From Candidatus Poribacteria bacterium (GTDB lineage: Bacteria > Poribacteria > WGA-4E > WGA-3G), in NCBI GenBank assembly GCA_022827225.1, contig JAJDTJ010000035.1, positions 102,458-166,457 of the forward strand: a stretch of DNA of 64,000 nucleotides, in the 5' to 3' direction. Each line of letters starts with the position of its first letter. Position 1 is the first letter of the stretch. Under the pieces are notes generated by a model, which saw only the letters and a program-made list of their open reading frames with translations, searched no databases and was not told the DNA's origin. The position numbers and the translations under genes are program-made. Shown here piece after piece: positions 1 through 8,611 of this stretch.

Positions 1-754
1 GCTCCGATTGGCGTGCCGCTTCGGTTGAAGGTGGGTGTGGAATGTTAATATAGGCAGTGCTGATCTCGTCGTTGCCCCATTTGTATGCGACGATTTCGCC
101 TTTGCTGATGATGAGGTTCATACCGACGTTCGCTTCTACAATCGGTACGCCGTTTTCACGCGCTCTGGCGAGAACAGTCTGATTTTGCGCTTTGCCTTTT
201 GAGCCATAAGAAGGGATCAAAAGGAATTGTGCACCGTCTAAGACCAGTGTCCGCGCAATCAACGGATTCCATCGGTCGTTGCAGATTAAGATGCCGGCGC
301 GTCCGAAAGGCGTATCAAATGCCCGAATCGTCTCGCCGATGCAGTTGAAGTTCCACGACGGATGCGTTCCTTCGGCAAACTGGGTTTTATGATAGGTACC
401 GCAAATCTCACCTTCATTATCAATAAACACAGCAGAATTATAAACAGACGTACCGCGCCGTTCAGCGAATCCGAAGCAGAGACAGGTCTTGAGTCGTTTG
501 GCAAGCCGACGGAAGCGGTGGATATACGGCCCGTCAATCGGCTCTGCGATGTCGAGCATCGCCTCTGGTGTGGTTCTGCTTTCGATGACATCCATGACGA
601 CGTAGCCTTCCAATACACCCTCAGTCGCCAAAATTAACTGTGGTGCATCTTTGGCAGCCTCGACGAATAAAGCCTCCAATTTTTCGGCGTTGGAGGCTTT
701 ATCCCATTTGATAGGTTTAAGTGAAATTGCGGAGACTTTGACCGACTGATACAA
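1..754 (-). CDS. Nitrilase-superfamily carbon-nitrogen hydrolase (partial, C-terminus off the window)
   Basis: Read from the minus strand, this is a nitrilase/amidase-fold enzyme, a family that hydrolyses amide or nitrile C-N bonds. The catalytic triad is visible with the usual spacing: Glu45 (in LATEG), Lys123 (in TYHKTQF) and Cys158 (in GILICNDRW). I place the start at a TTG at 754 because an AAGGA ribosome site lies about 11 bases upstream and the protein then begins at the normal point before the first beta strand. The C-terminal part runs off the left edge, so the substrate subfamily (N-carbamoylputrescine amidase, beta-ureidopropionase or other) cannot be settled. Confidence 0.85.
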   Translation of the reverse strand, partial: MYQSVKVSAISLKPIKWDKASNAEKLEALFVEAAKDAPQLILATEGVLEGYVVMDVIESRTTPEAMLDIAEPIDGPYIHRFRRLAKRLKTCLCFGFAERRGTSVYNSAVFIDNEGEICGTYHKTQFAEGTHPSWNFNCIGETIRAFDTPFGRAGILICNDRWNPLIARTLVLDGAQFLLIPSYGSKGKAQNQTVLARARENGVPIVEANVGMNLIISKGEIVAYKWGNDEISTAYINIPHPPSTEAARQSE

Positions 755-798
755 TTTTTAAATTTTCCTTGCGGTTCGGTTAGGTGAGTCAGAAAAAC

Positions 799-1914
799 CT
801 ATTTCGGGTAAGCCGTATCAAGGGCGAGAACCACGTAAGCGGTTACGAGTCTCGGATCCGCTTCCATCCACCGACTTTGATCGTTCACCCAGAATCCATC
901 GGGTTTCTGCAATTCGATCATTTTTTCTGCGAACTCTCGGTACCAGTCGTGTGTGATACCCTTCGAGTCTACAAAGGTTGCATCGCCATACAGTCGCAAC
1001 GCCTTTGCCATCGTGTGATAGTGATAATATAACCCCTGTGCCCCCATGCCATAGTTTTCTTCAAGTGTGAAATGCTCCTTTATCCACTTGAAAGCGGCTT
1101 GGACGCGTTCATCTTCCTTATCAACGTTTGCGTAGATGAAACTCAGCAATCCGGCGTAAGTCATGCTTGCATAAGAGCGCGGGCTCCCTGCGGAATCTGT
1201 TCCGGCTTTGCTTTCACCGTCAGGGGCATAAATAAAACCGCCATCGTTGCCTGCCCAGGACTGATCGTTGCTTTCACTCCGATTCTGGGCGCGTTCGAGA
1301 AATTTGATCGCCTTGTTCCAGACTTCTTGGTCATCAGAACCGCTTTCCTTCAACGCTTGGATAGCAATGTTCAGATTGGACAAGTCTTTCACATCCTGAC
1401 GGCTGCCGTAGCCGATCCCACCAAAATAAACGCTCTCCTCATCTGTGACCTGTAGTCCTTTCAAGAAACCTTGGGCTTTTTTAATAACTTCGTCATACTT
1501 CGGATTACCGGTTGAGGAGAGTGCCATTACAGAGATAGAGGTATTGTAATTCGGCAGTGCGGGTTGCATCTCAGCATCGTAAATTGCCCCGTTTGGCTGT
1601 TGCATTGCCACCAGCCGCTGAAGTGCTTTTTGTATAAACGGATGTTCCGATTCCGAGTATTTGTTTTCTGGATGTCGTAAAAAGGCGGTAACGGCAAGAG
1701 CCGTTATGCCCGGGTGATTGGCGAAGAGTCCATCCTCGGCTTGTTGCTCCTTTAGCCATTCCAATCCGCTGTCAATGCTTGCGAGGACCTGTTTGTTCAA
1801 TTCGTGATATTCCGATGCACCCGTTTCGTGATGCGCGGTTATACCGCTCTGGACAACAGAAACCAACATGAGGAATAACACCAAGATGAATCCATGCTGC
1901 GTTTTAATTTTCAT
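799..1914 (-). CDS. Secreted prenyltransferase/squalene-cyclase-like alpha-toroid repeat protein
   Basis: The 371-residue protein has a signal peptide (MKIKTQHGFILVLFLMLVSV, cleavage probably near residue 27). The remainder is built of repeats with the pattern WLKEQQ..DG, MQQPNGAIY and LQKPDGFWV, spaced as in the alpha/alpha-toroid fold of squalene-hopene cyclases and prenyltransferase beta subunits. It lacks an obvious DxDD cyclase motif, so a catalytic cyclase is unlikely. Similar secreted toroid proteins in environmental bacteria have no assigned role. The ATG at 1914 is chosen over an earlier in-frame start because GGAG precedes it by about 8 bases and the signal peptide then starts correctly. 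Confidence 0.8.
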   Translation of the reverse strand: MKIKTQHGFILVLFLMLVSVVQSGITAHHETGASEYHELNKQVLASIDSGLEWLKEQQAEDGLFANHPGITALAVTAFLRHPENKYSESEHPFIQKALQRLVAMQQPNGAIYDAEMQPALPNYNTSISVMALSSTGNPKYDEVIKKAQGFLKGLQVTDEESVYFGGIGYGSRQDVKDLSNLNIAIQALKESGSDDQEVWNKAIKFLERAQNRSESNDQSWAGNDGGFIYAPDGESKAGTDSAGSPRSYASMTYAGLLSFIYANVDKEDERVQAAFKWIKEHFTLEENYGMGAQGLYYHYHTMAKALRLYGDATFVDSKGITHDWYREFAEKMIELQKPDGFWVNDQSRWMEADPRLVTAYVVLALDTAYPK

Positions 1915-2089
1915 TTTTCCACTCCGTTTCGACAAGTTGTGTGTGATACATAGCAAGTACGATGCCAGTTTAAAATGCCTATTATTACGCCAATTTCGGA
2001 ATTCTAACGGATAATTCCGTCAATAACTGAACACTACTGTCTATAATTTGAACGATTGGATAGCACAACCTAACAGGTTATGCTACAGG

Positions 2090-3127
2090 CTACGAGATTC
2101 GCACGGTTTCGCCTGTTTCTGAAGACAGCATCGCTGCATCGTAGACCTGCATCACTTTGCGGATTTCTTCAGGTTTGACAACCAATTTTTCACCTTTGTT
2201 TAATACGTCTGCAATGTTCTGGTAATAGGATTTCCATGTCGTCTGGACGCTTTCAACGACGCGTTCACGGTTCTCACCACCTGCCTCGGTCCAGACCTTG
2301 GCATAGTTTTCCGGGGCTTGTTCGGCGGCATCAATATTCCCTTCCCGCATCGGGCCTTCTTGTGGGTCGAGTCCGTATTTGATTAACCCGCCCAAATCGC
2401 CGACGATATACCAGCGCGGTTTCTCGGCTTTGGAGAGGTTACTGATCTCTATCTGATACCGGACATCGTTCTCGAACTTAATGATGAGGTTGCCATAGTT
2501 ACCGATGTCCGTGTCCCATCGTGTGTTGTAGTGAATATCGCAGAAGACGTATTCAACGGGTGCCGTTACGAGCTGCAGTGCCTGATCAACGAAGTGTGCG
2601 GGCCAATCGTAAAGGATGCCACCGCTCTGGCTTTTGATCCCCCGCCAACCTCCCGGTGCCCCATAGCGCATAATCGCAACCTGATAAAGATAAGGCGTTC
2701 CGAGCAGACCGTCATCAATAATTTTTTTGACGGTATTATAGTCCCAATCCCATCTACGGTTGTGAAAGACACTGAGCAGGACATCGTTCCGTTTGCTGGC
2801 AGCGATCATCGCATCCGCTTCGTCGGTATTCATCGCCATGATTTTATCTGTGACGACATGTTTACCAGCGTCCATCGCTTTGATAGCGAGTTCGGCGTGG
2901 GTGTCGTGCGGTGTGGCTAACACAACGAGGTCAACAGCGTCATCTGCAATCACTTCGTCGATGGTTTCATAACTTTTCGCATTTGGGTATGCTTGGCGTG
3001 CAGCCTCTCGGCGTTCAGTATCTCGTGTCGCAATGGCGTAAAGGTTTAACCCGTCTGCCAAACTGACGAGATAGGAGTGAAAGGCGCGTCCTGCGTATCC
3101 GTAGCCGATAACGGCGGTGTTTACCAT
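2090..3127 (-). CDS. Gfo/Idh/MocA family NAD(P)-dependent oxidoreductase
   Basis: The 345-residue protein opens with a Rossmann nucleotide-binding motif (AVIGYGYAGRAF, residues 4-15) and continues with the HDTHAELAIKAMDAGKHV segment typical of glucose-fructose oxidoreductase/inositol dehydrogenase relatives. The family's usual EKP signature is replaced here by TDK (residues about 94-96), while the catalytic-domain segment HNRRWDWDYNTV is present. Such enzymes oxidise or epimerise sugars and inositols. It resembles the second family member at 39628-40656, which shares HNRRWDAD and keeps EKP. The substrate is unknown. The intergenic stretch 3128-3231 upstream holds AT-rich sequence with no gene that I can see. 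Confidence 0.85.
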   Translation of the reverse strand: MVNTAVIGYGYAGRAFHSYLVSLADGLNLYAIATRDTERREAARQAYPNAKSYETIDEVIADDAVDLVVLATPHDTHAELAIKAMDAGKHVVTDKIMAMNTDEADAMIAASKRNDVLLSVFHNRRWDWDYNTVKKIIDDGLLGTPYLYQVAIMRYGAPGGWRGIKSQSGGILYDWPAHFVDQALQLVTAPVEYVFCDIHYNTRWDTDIGNYGNLIIKFENDVRYQIEISNLSKAEKPRWYIVGDLGGLIKYGLDPQEGPMREGNIDAAEQAPENYAKVWTEAGGENRERVVESVQTTWKSYYQNIADVLNKGEKLVVKPEEIRKVMQVYDAAMLSSETGETVRIS

Positions 3128-3231
3128 AATTAGTTTTCAGTTATTGGTTGTCGGTTCTCAGTTTGATATTTGGTAACTTCCGAATCAATTGGCAACCTCA
3201 ACCAATCCCTCCTTTGGTAGTGGTTTTCAGT

Positions 3232-4029
3232 TTAACGTCTGTCATTTAGTGTCCAGTCGTAATCTAAGTATTGGAATTTAATGTCCGATGCTAACACAAA
3301 ATCTGCATCTTCAGGTGGTAGGTAATCGGCGAGAAAATCCGCTACACCGTCGTAACCTTCATAGAAATCAGTTTTATACCACTTAAAGATCTTTGAGAGG
3401 TAGACGCGGCGTTTGGCTCGGTCGAATTTGATGTTCTCTGGATTCTGAATGAAGTTGAATGTAGCAGTTTCAAGGCGTTCCTCAATATCTTCAGCGGAAA
3501 ATGCTCGGTTTTCGATAGGTGGGCAGCTGCTTGAGGCGCACACAAGGATGAAATGCACGCGCGGATCCACAAATTCTGTGCGGATGGTGCCGTGTTCAAT
3601 CTCATTGAGTGTGTAAGTTTTACCCGCAACTTGGAACTTCAGTCGATAGAAGAACCCGCCAAACCATTTGACTTTCCGGACGCTTGTTGTCGGATAATGG
3701 TCGATAACCCCTTTAATGACAAGTGCGTTGTAGGCGTTAACCCAGAATGCTAACTGCGCATTGTAGGATAGTTCTGTTGGATTCGCAACTGCTAACAGAT
3801 CCAAGTATCTCTCCAGTTTTTCCGGGTTTGCCTTCAATTTGGTATAGTTAACCCGTCCCTCTTTATCGACATGTTCTTGCAAAACCTGATCGAATAGATC
3901 GTGAGAGAAAGACGCTGCATCTACAGGCTCATGCACGCGTGGATCGGCTTCGACGCGGAAATGATAAAGGAAAAGCACACTCAATACAGATAAGAGCAAG
4001 AGACATATAATTAGGATTCGGTTTTTCAT
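3232..4029 (-). CDS. DUF547 domain protein, membrane-anchored or secreted
   Basis: A 265-residue protein with an N-terminal hydrophobic segment (residues about 5-22), followed by the DUF547 pattern: VNYTKLKANPEKLERYL, FWVNAYNALVIKGVIDHYP, IEHGTIRTEFVDPRVHF and LVCASSSCPPIENRAF. DUF547 is related to transglutaminase/papain-like folds, and its conserved Cys and His are in the last two blocks. Its biochemical role is not established. The ATG at 4029 is preferred because GGAGAGG sits directly upstream; the longer frame would start at a TTG inside this ribosome site. Confidence 0.85.
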   Translation of the reverse strand: MKNRILIICLLLLSVLSVLFLYHFRVEADPRVHEPVDAASFSHDLFDQVLQEHVDKEGRVNYTKLKANPEKLERYLDLLAVANPTELSYNAQLAFWVNAYNALVIKGVIDHYPTTSVRKVKWFGGFFYRLKFQVAGKTYTLNEIEHGTIRTEFVDPRVHFILVCASSSCPPIENRAFSAEDIEERLETATFNFIQNPENIKFDRAKRRVYLSKIFKWYKTDFYEGYDGVADFLADYLPPEDADFVLASDIKFQYLDYDWTLNDRR

Positions 4030-4043
4030 ATTCCTCTCCAAGT

Positions 4044-4068
4044 CCCCCTGATAAGGGGATTTAGGGGG
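4044..4068. repeat. CCCCCTGATAAGGGG-type short dispersed repeat
   Basis: A 25-base stretch between two minus-strand genes reads as two C-rich/G-rich half-sites (CCCCCTGATAAGGGG followed by GGGGG). A close relative lies at 20446-20472. The half-sites can fold into a small stem. This looks like a dispersed intergenic repeat family, with two copies in this window. Confidence 0.4.
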
Positions 4069-4078
4069 TTAAATGTCC

Positions 4079-5158
4079 TCACGCATACTGTTCCAAAACA
4101 TTTCGGTCAATTTCGATGCCTAATCCGGGTGCTTGTGGAACGTCAACGTATCCATCAACAGCATTTATCGGTTCTTGCGCTAACGCCGTTCGGAGTCGGT
4201 TTTCGGTCATATCAAACTCCAAGAGCGAGGGGATCGGATTGAGTGCATCCGGCGCATCTGGGAGCGTGGCTTGCCAATGTAGCGTCGCTGCAAGGCGGAT
4301 ACTACTGCCCCACATGTGCGGTAGCACGCGAACATAGTTGGCACTCGCCATTGCGGTAATTTTTCGGCATTCTGTGAAACCGCCTGCGATACTCACATCC
4401 GGTTGCACGATATCTAACCCACGCTTCTGCAATAAATCTCGGAATGCCCAACGTCCCTGTAGCATCTCGCCACCAGCGACTCGGACCTTTAGCGCGTGTC
4501 GGATTTCCCGATAGCCTACTACATCGTCGGTGGTAATCGGTTCTTCGTACCAGAAGATATCGTTGCCCAAGATCTTTTGTCCAACGTCAATCGCTGTGCC
4601 GACATCGTAGCCACAATTTGCATCGACAGCGAAAAGCGTCCCATCACCGATAGCGCGTCGAACTGCAGCGACGTTTTTCACGTCGTACGCCTCACCGAAA
4701 CCGATCTTCATCTTGACAGCCGGAAACCCCGCATCCACATACCCTTTCGCCTCATCCATCAACGCTTGTGTGATGTCGGGTTTATCCTTTTTGAAAAGTC
4801 CGCTTGCGTAAGCCGGAATTTTCAACCGAAACGCGCCGCCGAGGAGTTGATAGATCGGCATATCAAGTGCTTTGCCGATGATGTCCCAAAGTGCGATATC
4901 TATGCCACTGAGTGCACCGATGTTTCCACGCATCGCTTCCCAGATCCGCTCCGTTTCAAAAGGCGATTGTCCGATTAGGTGTGTCTGAATTGCGGAGGCG
5001 GATGGCGTGCTTATGCCCTCACCCCAACCGGTAATGCCAGCGTCTGTGGAAATTTCGACGACACTGGCGGTTCGCGTTTTCGTCCACCCCCGCGAGTTAG
5101 CGAACGGTTCAAGGAGTGGATAACGTAAATTGTAAGTTTTAACGTCGGTAATTTTCAT
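4079..5158 (-). CDS. Mandelate racemase/muconate-lactonizing enzyme family protein (enolase superfamily)
   Basis: The 359-residue protein has the full enolase-superfamily layout: N-terminal capping domain (residues 1-120) and a barrel with KMKIG (KxK base motif, about residue 150), metal ligands in VDAN, YEEP and AGGE, and a late His in LPHMWGS. These enzymes abstract a proton alpha to a carboxylate to racemise, cycloisomerise or dehydrate sugar acids. The His near the end suggests the mandelate-racemase branch, which includes sugar-acid dehydratases, but the substrate is not predictable. The gap 5159-5419 downstream of the next gene contains only a weak hairpin near 5300 and no convincing gene. 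Confidence 0.85.
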   Translation of the reverse strand: MKITDVKTYNLRYPLLEPFANSRGWTKTRTASVVEISTDAGITGWGEGISTPSASAIQTHLIGQSPFETERIWEAMRGNIGALSGIDIALWDIIGKALDMPIYQLLGGAFRLKIPAYASGLFKKDKPDITQALMDEAKGYVDAGFPAVKMKIGFGEAYDVKNVAAVRRAIGDGTLFAVDANCGYDVGTAIDVGQKILGNDIFWYEEPITTDDVVGYREIRHALKVRVAGGEMLQGRWAFRDLLQKRGLDIVQPDVSIAGGFTECRKITAMASANYVRVLPHMWGSSIRLAATLHWQATLPDAPDALNPIPSLLEFDMTENRLRTALAQEPINAVDGYVDVPQAPGLGIEIDRNVLEQYA

Positions 5159-5419
5159 GGTTTCGGGATTTGTATTCGATTTTTAAAGTATGTGCCTCGT
5201 TTCATGAGGACTCACGATTTATATCTATTCTATCACAACCGCCACATTTTTTGCAGGAAAAACGGAATGTGAGCGCAGCCTGGCGTGAAAAAGAAAAAGG
5301 CAAGGTTAAAAACCTCGCCAATAGATTTGGAGACGCATCTGTAAAACGATATTGAAAATTCAATTACTACTTTTTTATCGTGCGCTTGGTTTCACAAATT
5401 TTTTTATTCCATTGGCACG

Positions 5420-7306
5420 TTAAGGAGCTGCTTTTGGGTCGTAAACTTGGACGCTCGTAACGGGTCCTCCGCCAAAAATATAGATTTGCCCATCGATCAC
5501 CTCAGTTTTATGTCCCCATTTACCAATGGGCATATCTGGCTTTTGGATCCAATGGTCGGTTGCGGGATCGTAGATTTCAATCGTTGAAAGTTTTTTAAAT
5601 TCCTCATTTTTCGTAAAGTAACCACCTATAACATAGATTTTTCCATCAATTACGCTTGCTGTGTGCAACGCTTTCGGAGCAGACATCTCTGTTCTTTCAC
5701 GCCATTGATTCGTTTTTGGATTGAATACTTCAACATTGGAAAGGTACACATCTAACTGGCCCTCAATCTGTGACCAACCCAACCCGCCGATAGCATAGAT
5801 TTCTCCGTTGACAACATCAATTGCTGCGGAACAACGCGCACGGTTCATACTTTGGACTTTTGTCCATGTGTCCGTTGCTGGATCATATACCACCACCGTT
5901 TCTAACTTCGGCTGTTGATTCGTATTTAACCACCCGCCAACGGCATAGATTTTTCTATCCACAACGCAGGTCATGGTCTTCCTCGGTGTGGGCATATCCG
6001 CTTTCTGGGTCCATGTATCGGTAACCGGATCATACATTTCTACGGTTGCGAGTTCTTCACTCTCGGAACTGAAACCGTGAGGCATCTGAATTGTCTTTAT
6101 TTTTGACCCACCAATAGCGTAGATTTTTCCATCAACAACTGAGACAGATACATCAGACCTCGGTGTCGGCATATTCGTCTTTTGTTCCCATGTATCGGTT
6201 TTCGGGTCGTACATTTCTACTGTTGAAGTCGATATATCCCCAAATTCGCCCCTTTTGAGTTGTATATTGCCGCCGATCACGAACACTTTTCCGTTCACGA
6301 GAGATGTCGCAAAACCTGTTCGAGCTGTCGGCATGTCGGTTTTCCGCGTCCACTGTAATGTAGCGGATACGAGAGAATTTCGCTGTGTATCGGACACAAG
6401 AGGCGTTTCAGTGGTCTGCAGTCCTACCCCGCCGTTTTTATCGGCGGAAAGTGATCGTCCGACCTGTCGCCGCAGATCGGGTTTTAAATCAATATCGAGA
6501 AGGATAGCGGTATCAACAATTTCGACCGTAGGTTCGGCGACTGCCTCGAAACTGTAGGGTTTCTGAAAGTGGACGAAGTATTGGTTGGTCGCACCTAACA
6601 GCATGGCAACCAGAAGGGTCGCCACACCAAGAGCACCCCACGGGAGCAGCGGCTTTGCCACCGGAGGCGGTGTCGGTTTCAGGTCAGCGACTTGCCGCAT
6701 GATGTTCCCTGTTAGGTTGGTGGGGAATTGCACACCGCCGAGAATTTCCTGAACTAAGAGTTCTTGGTCTTCCCGTAAACGCTTTCGCGCCCGCCAGAGG
6801 CGGTTTGTGATGGTGTTTACGGAAACCCCTAAGAATTTGCTTATCTCCTTTGCTGTCATTTCACCGAGATAGTGGAGCGTCATGACCGTACGCTCACTCT
6901 CTGGCAGTTTCGACAGCAATTTTTCGGCGATTTCATGGCGATGCTCGGTCCGTTGTACTTCACGTTGTTCCGAGGTATAATGGGCATAAGAAGATTCTTC
7001 TATTTCTTCCACAGGTGTGTCCTCCAGCGATTGCATGGCAGGTTTGTGTCTTTGGAGCCAATTCAGGCAAAGTCGATTTGCGATGACATAGAGCCACCCT
7101 GCAAATTGATTGGGATTCTTGAGTGTTGAAAGTTTCTTGTATGCTTGAAGAAAGGTATCTTGTGTAATTTCTTCAGCATAGTGAAAATCGTTAACCTTCC
7201 GCCATGCAAGGGCGTGAACACCCTTTTGGTGCCTTTGAACTAAAGTATTGAAGGCATCATCGTCGCCTGACAAAATTCTGCGAATCAGTTGAGCATCGTT
7301 TTCCAC
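5420..7306 (-). CDS. ECF sigma factor fused to a transmembrane helix and a Kelch beta-propeller
   Basis: The 628-residue protein begins as an ECF sigma factor. Region 2 is about residues 8-85 (EEITQDTFLQAYKKLSTL, then GWLYVIANRLCLNWL). Region 4 is about residues 125-180 (LPESERTVMTLHYLGEMTAK, then a helix-turn-helix VSVNTITNRLWRARKRL). A single membrane helix follows at about 222-241, then a 75-residue stalk and six Kelch repeats (residues about 318-628, each with a DGKIYAIGG block and a MYDPxTDTW block). This topology would keep the sigma part in the cytoplasm and place the propeller outside. The sigma/membrane/stalk part is closely related to the protein at 10140-13034, whose propeller is of a different kind. 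No anti-sigma gene is adjacent. Confidence 0.85.
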   Translation of the reverse strand: MENDAQLIRRILSGDDDAFNTLVQRHQKGVHALAWRKVNDFHYAEEITQDTFLQAYKKLSTLKNPNQFAGWLYVIANRLCLNWLQRHKPAMQSLEDTPVEEIEESSYAHYTSEQREVQRTEHRHEIAEKLLSKLPESERTVMTLHYLGEMTAKEISKFLGVSVNTITNRLWRARKRLREDQELLVQEILGGVQFPTNLTGNIMRQVADLKPTPPPVAKPLLPWGALGVATLLVAMLLGATNQYFVHFQKPYSFEAVAEPTVEIVDTAILLDIDLKPDLRRQVGRSLSADKNGGVGLQTTETPLVSDTQRNSLVSATLQWTRKTDMPTARTGFATSLVNGKVFVIGGNIQLKRGEFGDISTSTVEMYDPKTDTWEQKTNMPTPRSDVSVSVVDGKIYAIGGSKIKTIQMPHGFSSESEELATVEMYDPVTDTWTQKADMPTPRKTMTCVVDRKIYAVGGWLNTNQQPKLETVVVYDPATDTWTKVQSMNRARCSAAIDVVNGEIYAIGGLGWSQIEGQLDVYLSNVEVFNPKTNQWRERTEMSAPKALHTASVIDGKIYVIGGYFTKNEEFKKLSTIEIYDPATDHWIQKPDMPIGKWGHKTEVIDGQIYIFGGGPVTSVQVYDPKAAP

Positions 7307-7429
7307 TGTTACAATCTCCCATAGTGCGCGAGCAGATTTAGTTGTACCTGCCTTGCCATGATGAAATCTGTTTGCATAAGCGAGGTAATGAGAACAACAA
7401 CGCCAATAACGATAATTTTTTAAAAGATT

Positions 7430-8323
7430 TCACTGCTTAAGTCTTCCCCATGTTATTGCAAGTTTTCCTTCTGCTTCGACAGCAAGCGCGTTCCCAATCT
7501 TGGCACCATTTTTACCTACCAGATGATGTGCATTGCCCGATGCATCTGAAAATTGCTGTGCCCCACCCGGTTCATCAAAATGCCATAAGGCAACCGTCTT
7601 TGCGTCATCTTTGAACTTGTCATCTGGCATAAAGCCTTTTTTGTTGACATCGTAACGCGCCTCCGTTGAGATGCGGACCTCATCAATATATCCAGTGAAG
7701 GAATCAAGAAACGCTTTGGTCGGCGGCCGACCAGGCATCACAATTATCTTTCCAAACCCGCCGAGCACGAAGTCCTTTGGACGCAAACCACGAGGATCAC
7801 GATCATGTCCGAGAGGGAACCCGTTTTGGTGTGTCCCTCCGAAATCATTGACGATCGCCGTTACCTGATTCCCCTTTACCTGATGAACGATGTGGTACCA
7901 CTGGTTCAACGCAACCGAGATCGGGAAAGCTAGCGTCCGACCGAACCCTCCATCAACATAGGAATTCATTTGCAAGACGAGGTCCCCCTTCGGCGGATCG
8001 GTATTTACGGCATTCGCCAGTTCATTGAATTGACCTTCATTGTTTACAATGACCATATCCACCTGTTGATGGAGTATCACCAATACCGTCGTGTCCTTTT
8101 TGTCGGGCGGTGCAGTCAGATATATCCACGCTTCAAAGGTGAATTCCTCCGTGCCATCCGGTAAGAGATAACCAAAGGTTTCAAAATCTAAAACGGCGTA
8201 GTCATCGACCCCGTCGAGGACTAAATAGTTACCTCCCGCGGGGGATGGCGGTGGCAACGCTTTAGCACTCAACGGAATTAATGAAAGTAAAAAGAGGCAT
8301 GTAAGGATTTGTCGGTGTCCCAT
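7430..8323 (-). CDS. Secreted LamG/concanavalin-like protein with GKLxxTW C-terminal tail
   Basis: The 297-residue protein has a signal peptide (residues about 1-22, ending near AKALPPP) and a single LamG-type jelly-roll domain. The domain runs from YLVLDGVDDYAVLDF through WYHIVHQVKGNQVTAIVND to GYIDEVRISTEARY and ALWHFDEPGG. Such domains usually bind glycans or other extracellular ligands. It ends with AVEAEGKLAITWGRLKQ, a tail shared with five other exported proteins in this window. It lies between the Kelch sigma factor and the inserted tnpB element. Confidence 0.8.
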   Translation of the reverse strand: MGHRQILTCLFLLSLIPLSAKALPPPSPAGGNYLVLDGVDDYAVLDFETFGYLLPDGTEEFTFEAWIYLTAPPDKKDTTVLVILHQQVDMVIVNNEGQFNELANAVNTDPPKGDLVLQMNSYVDGGFGRTLAFPISVALNQWYHIVHQVKGNQVTAIVNDFGGTHQNGFPLGHDRDPRGLRPKDFVLGGFGKIIVMPGRPPTKAFLDSFTGYIDEVRISTEARYDVNKKGFMPDDKFKDDAKTVALWHFDEPGGAQQFSDASGNAHHLVGKNGAKIGNALAVEAEGKLAITWGRLKQ

Positions 8324-8485
8324 TTTTTATCTCCTTTGTTATGCGTAGTGAAAATTTAATTACTGTCTTTAATCAAGGAACCTAACGTCCAACGTTTCTT
8401 CATGGTTTACGAGACTTCGGGCGTAAAGCCCAATGCTTTAGCTTTGGGATATAAGCCCGCTAAGGACGTTATATCCGAAATAAAT

Positions 8486-8514
8486 TTGATTTTTCGGTGA
8501 AATTGTGGTATAAT
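8486..8514 (+). promoter_or_regulatory. Sigma70-type promoter for tnpB
   Basis: TTGATT (8486-8491) and a perfect TATAAT (8509-8514) are separated by 17 bases. Transcription would begin near 8520, exactly at the start of the structured leader that precedes tnpB. Confidence 0.6.
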
Positions 8515-8518
8515 TAAC

Positions 8519-8601
8519 GTATCAAGTTGGCAGACATGCTAAGCGTTGCCACACGGCAATGTGTCTGCCTACCCACTTAGCGGGGGTTAAAGACTTGATA
8601 C
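8519..8601 (+). other. Structured, possibly pseudoknotted leader upstream of tnpB
   Basis: Four complementary pairs are packed into 83 bases: GTATCAAG (8519-8526) with CTTGATAC (8594-8601); GGCAGACA (8529-8536) with TGTCTGCC (8562-8569); TTGCC (8546-8550) with GGCAA (8555-8559); and GCTAAG (8538-8543) with CTTAGC (8576-8581). The first three nest as a long hairpin. The fourth crosses the second and would form a pseudoknot. The tnpB start codon is 10 bases after the last arm, so the fold could affect translation or be processed. Function is inferred only. Confidence 0.5.
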
Positions 8602-8611
8602 TTGATATACC

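Noticed and set aside
5170..5355. Possible 61-residue plus-strand gene
   Set aside because: It lies in a gap upstream of a minus-strand gene, has no ribosome site and gives an uncharacteristic composition.
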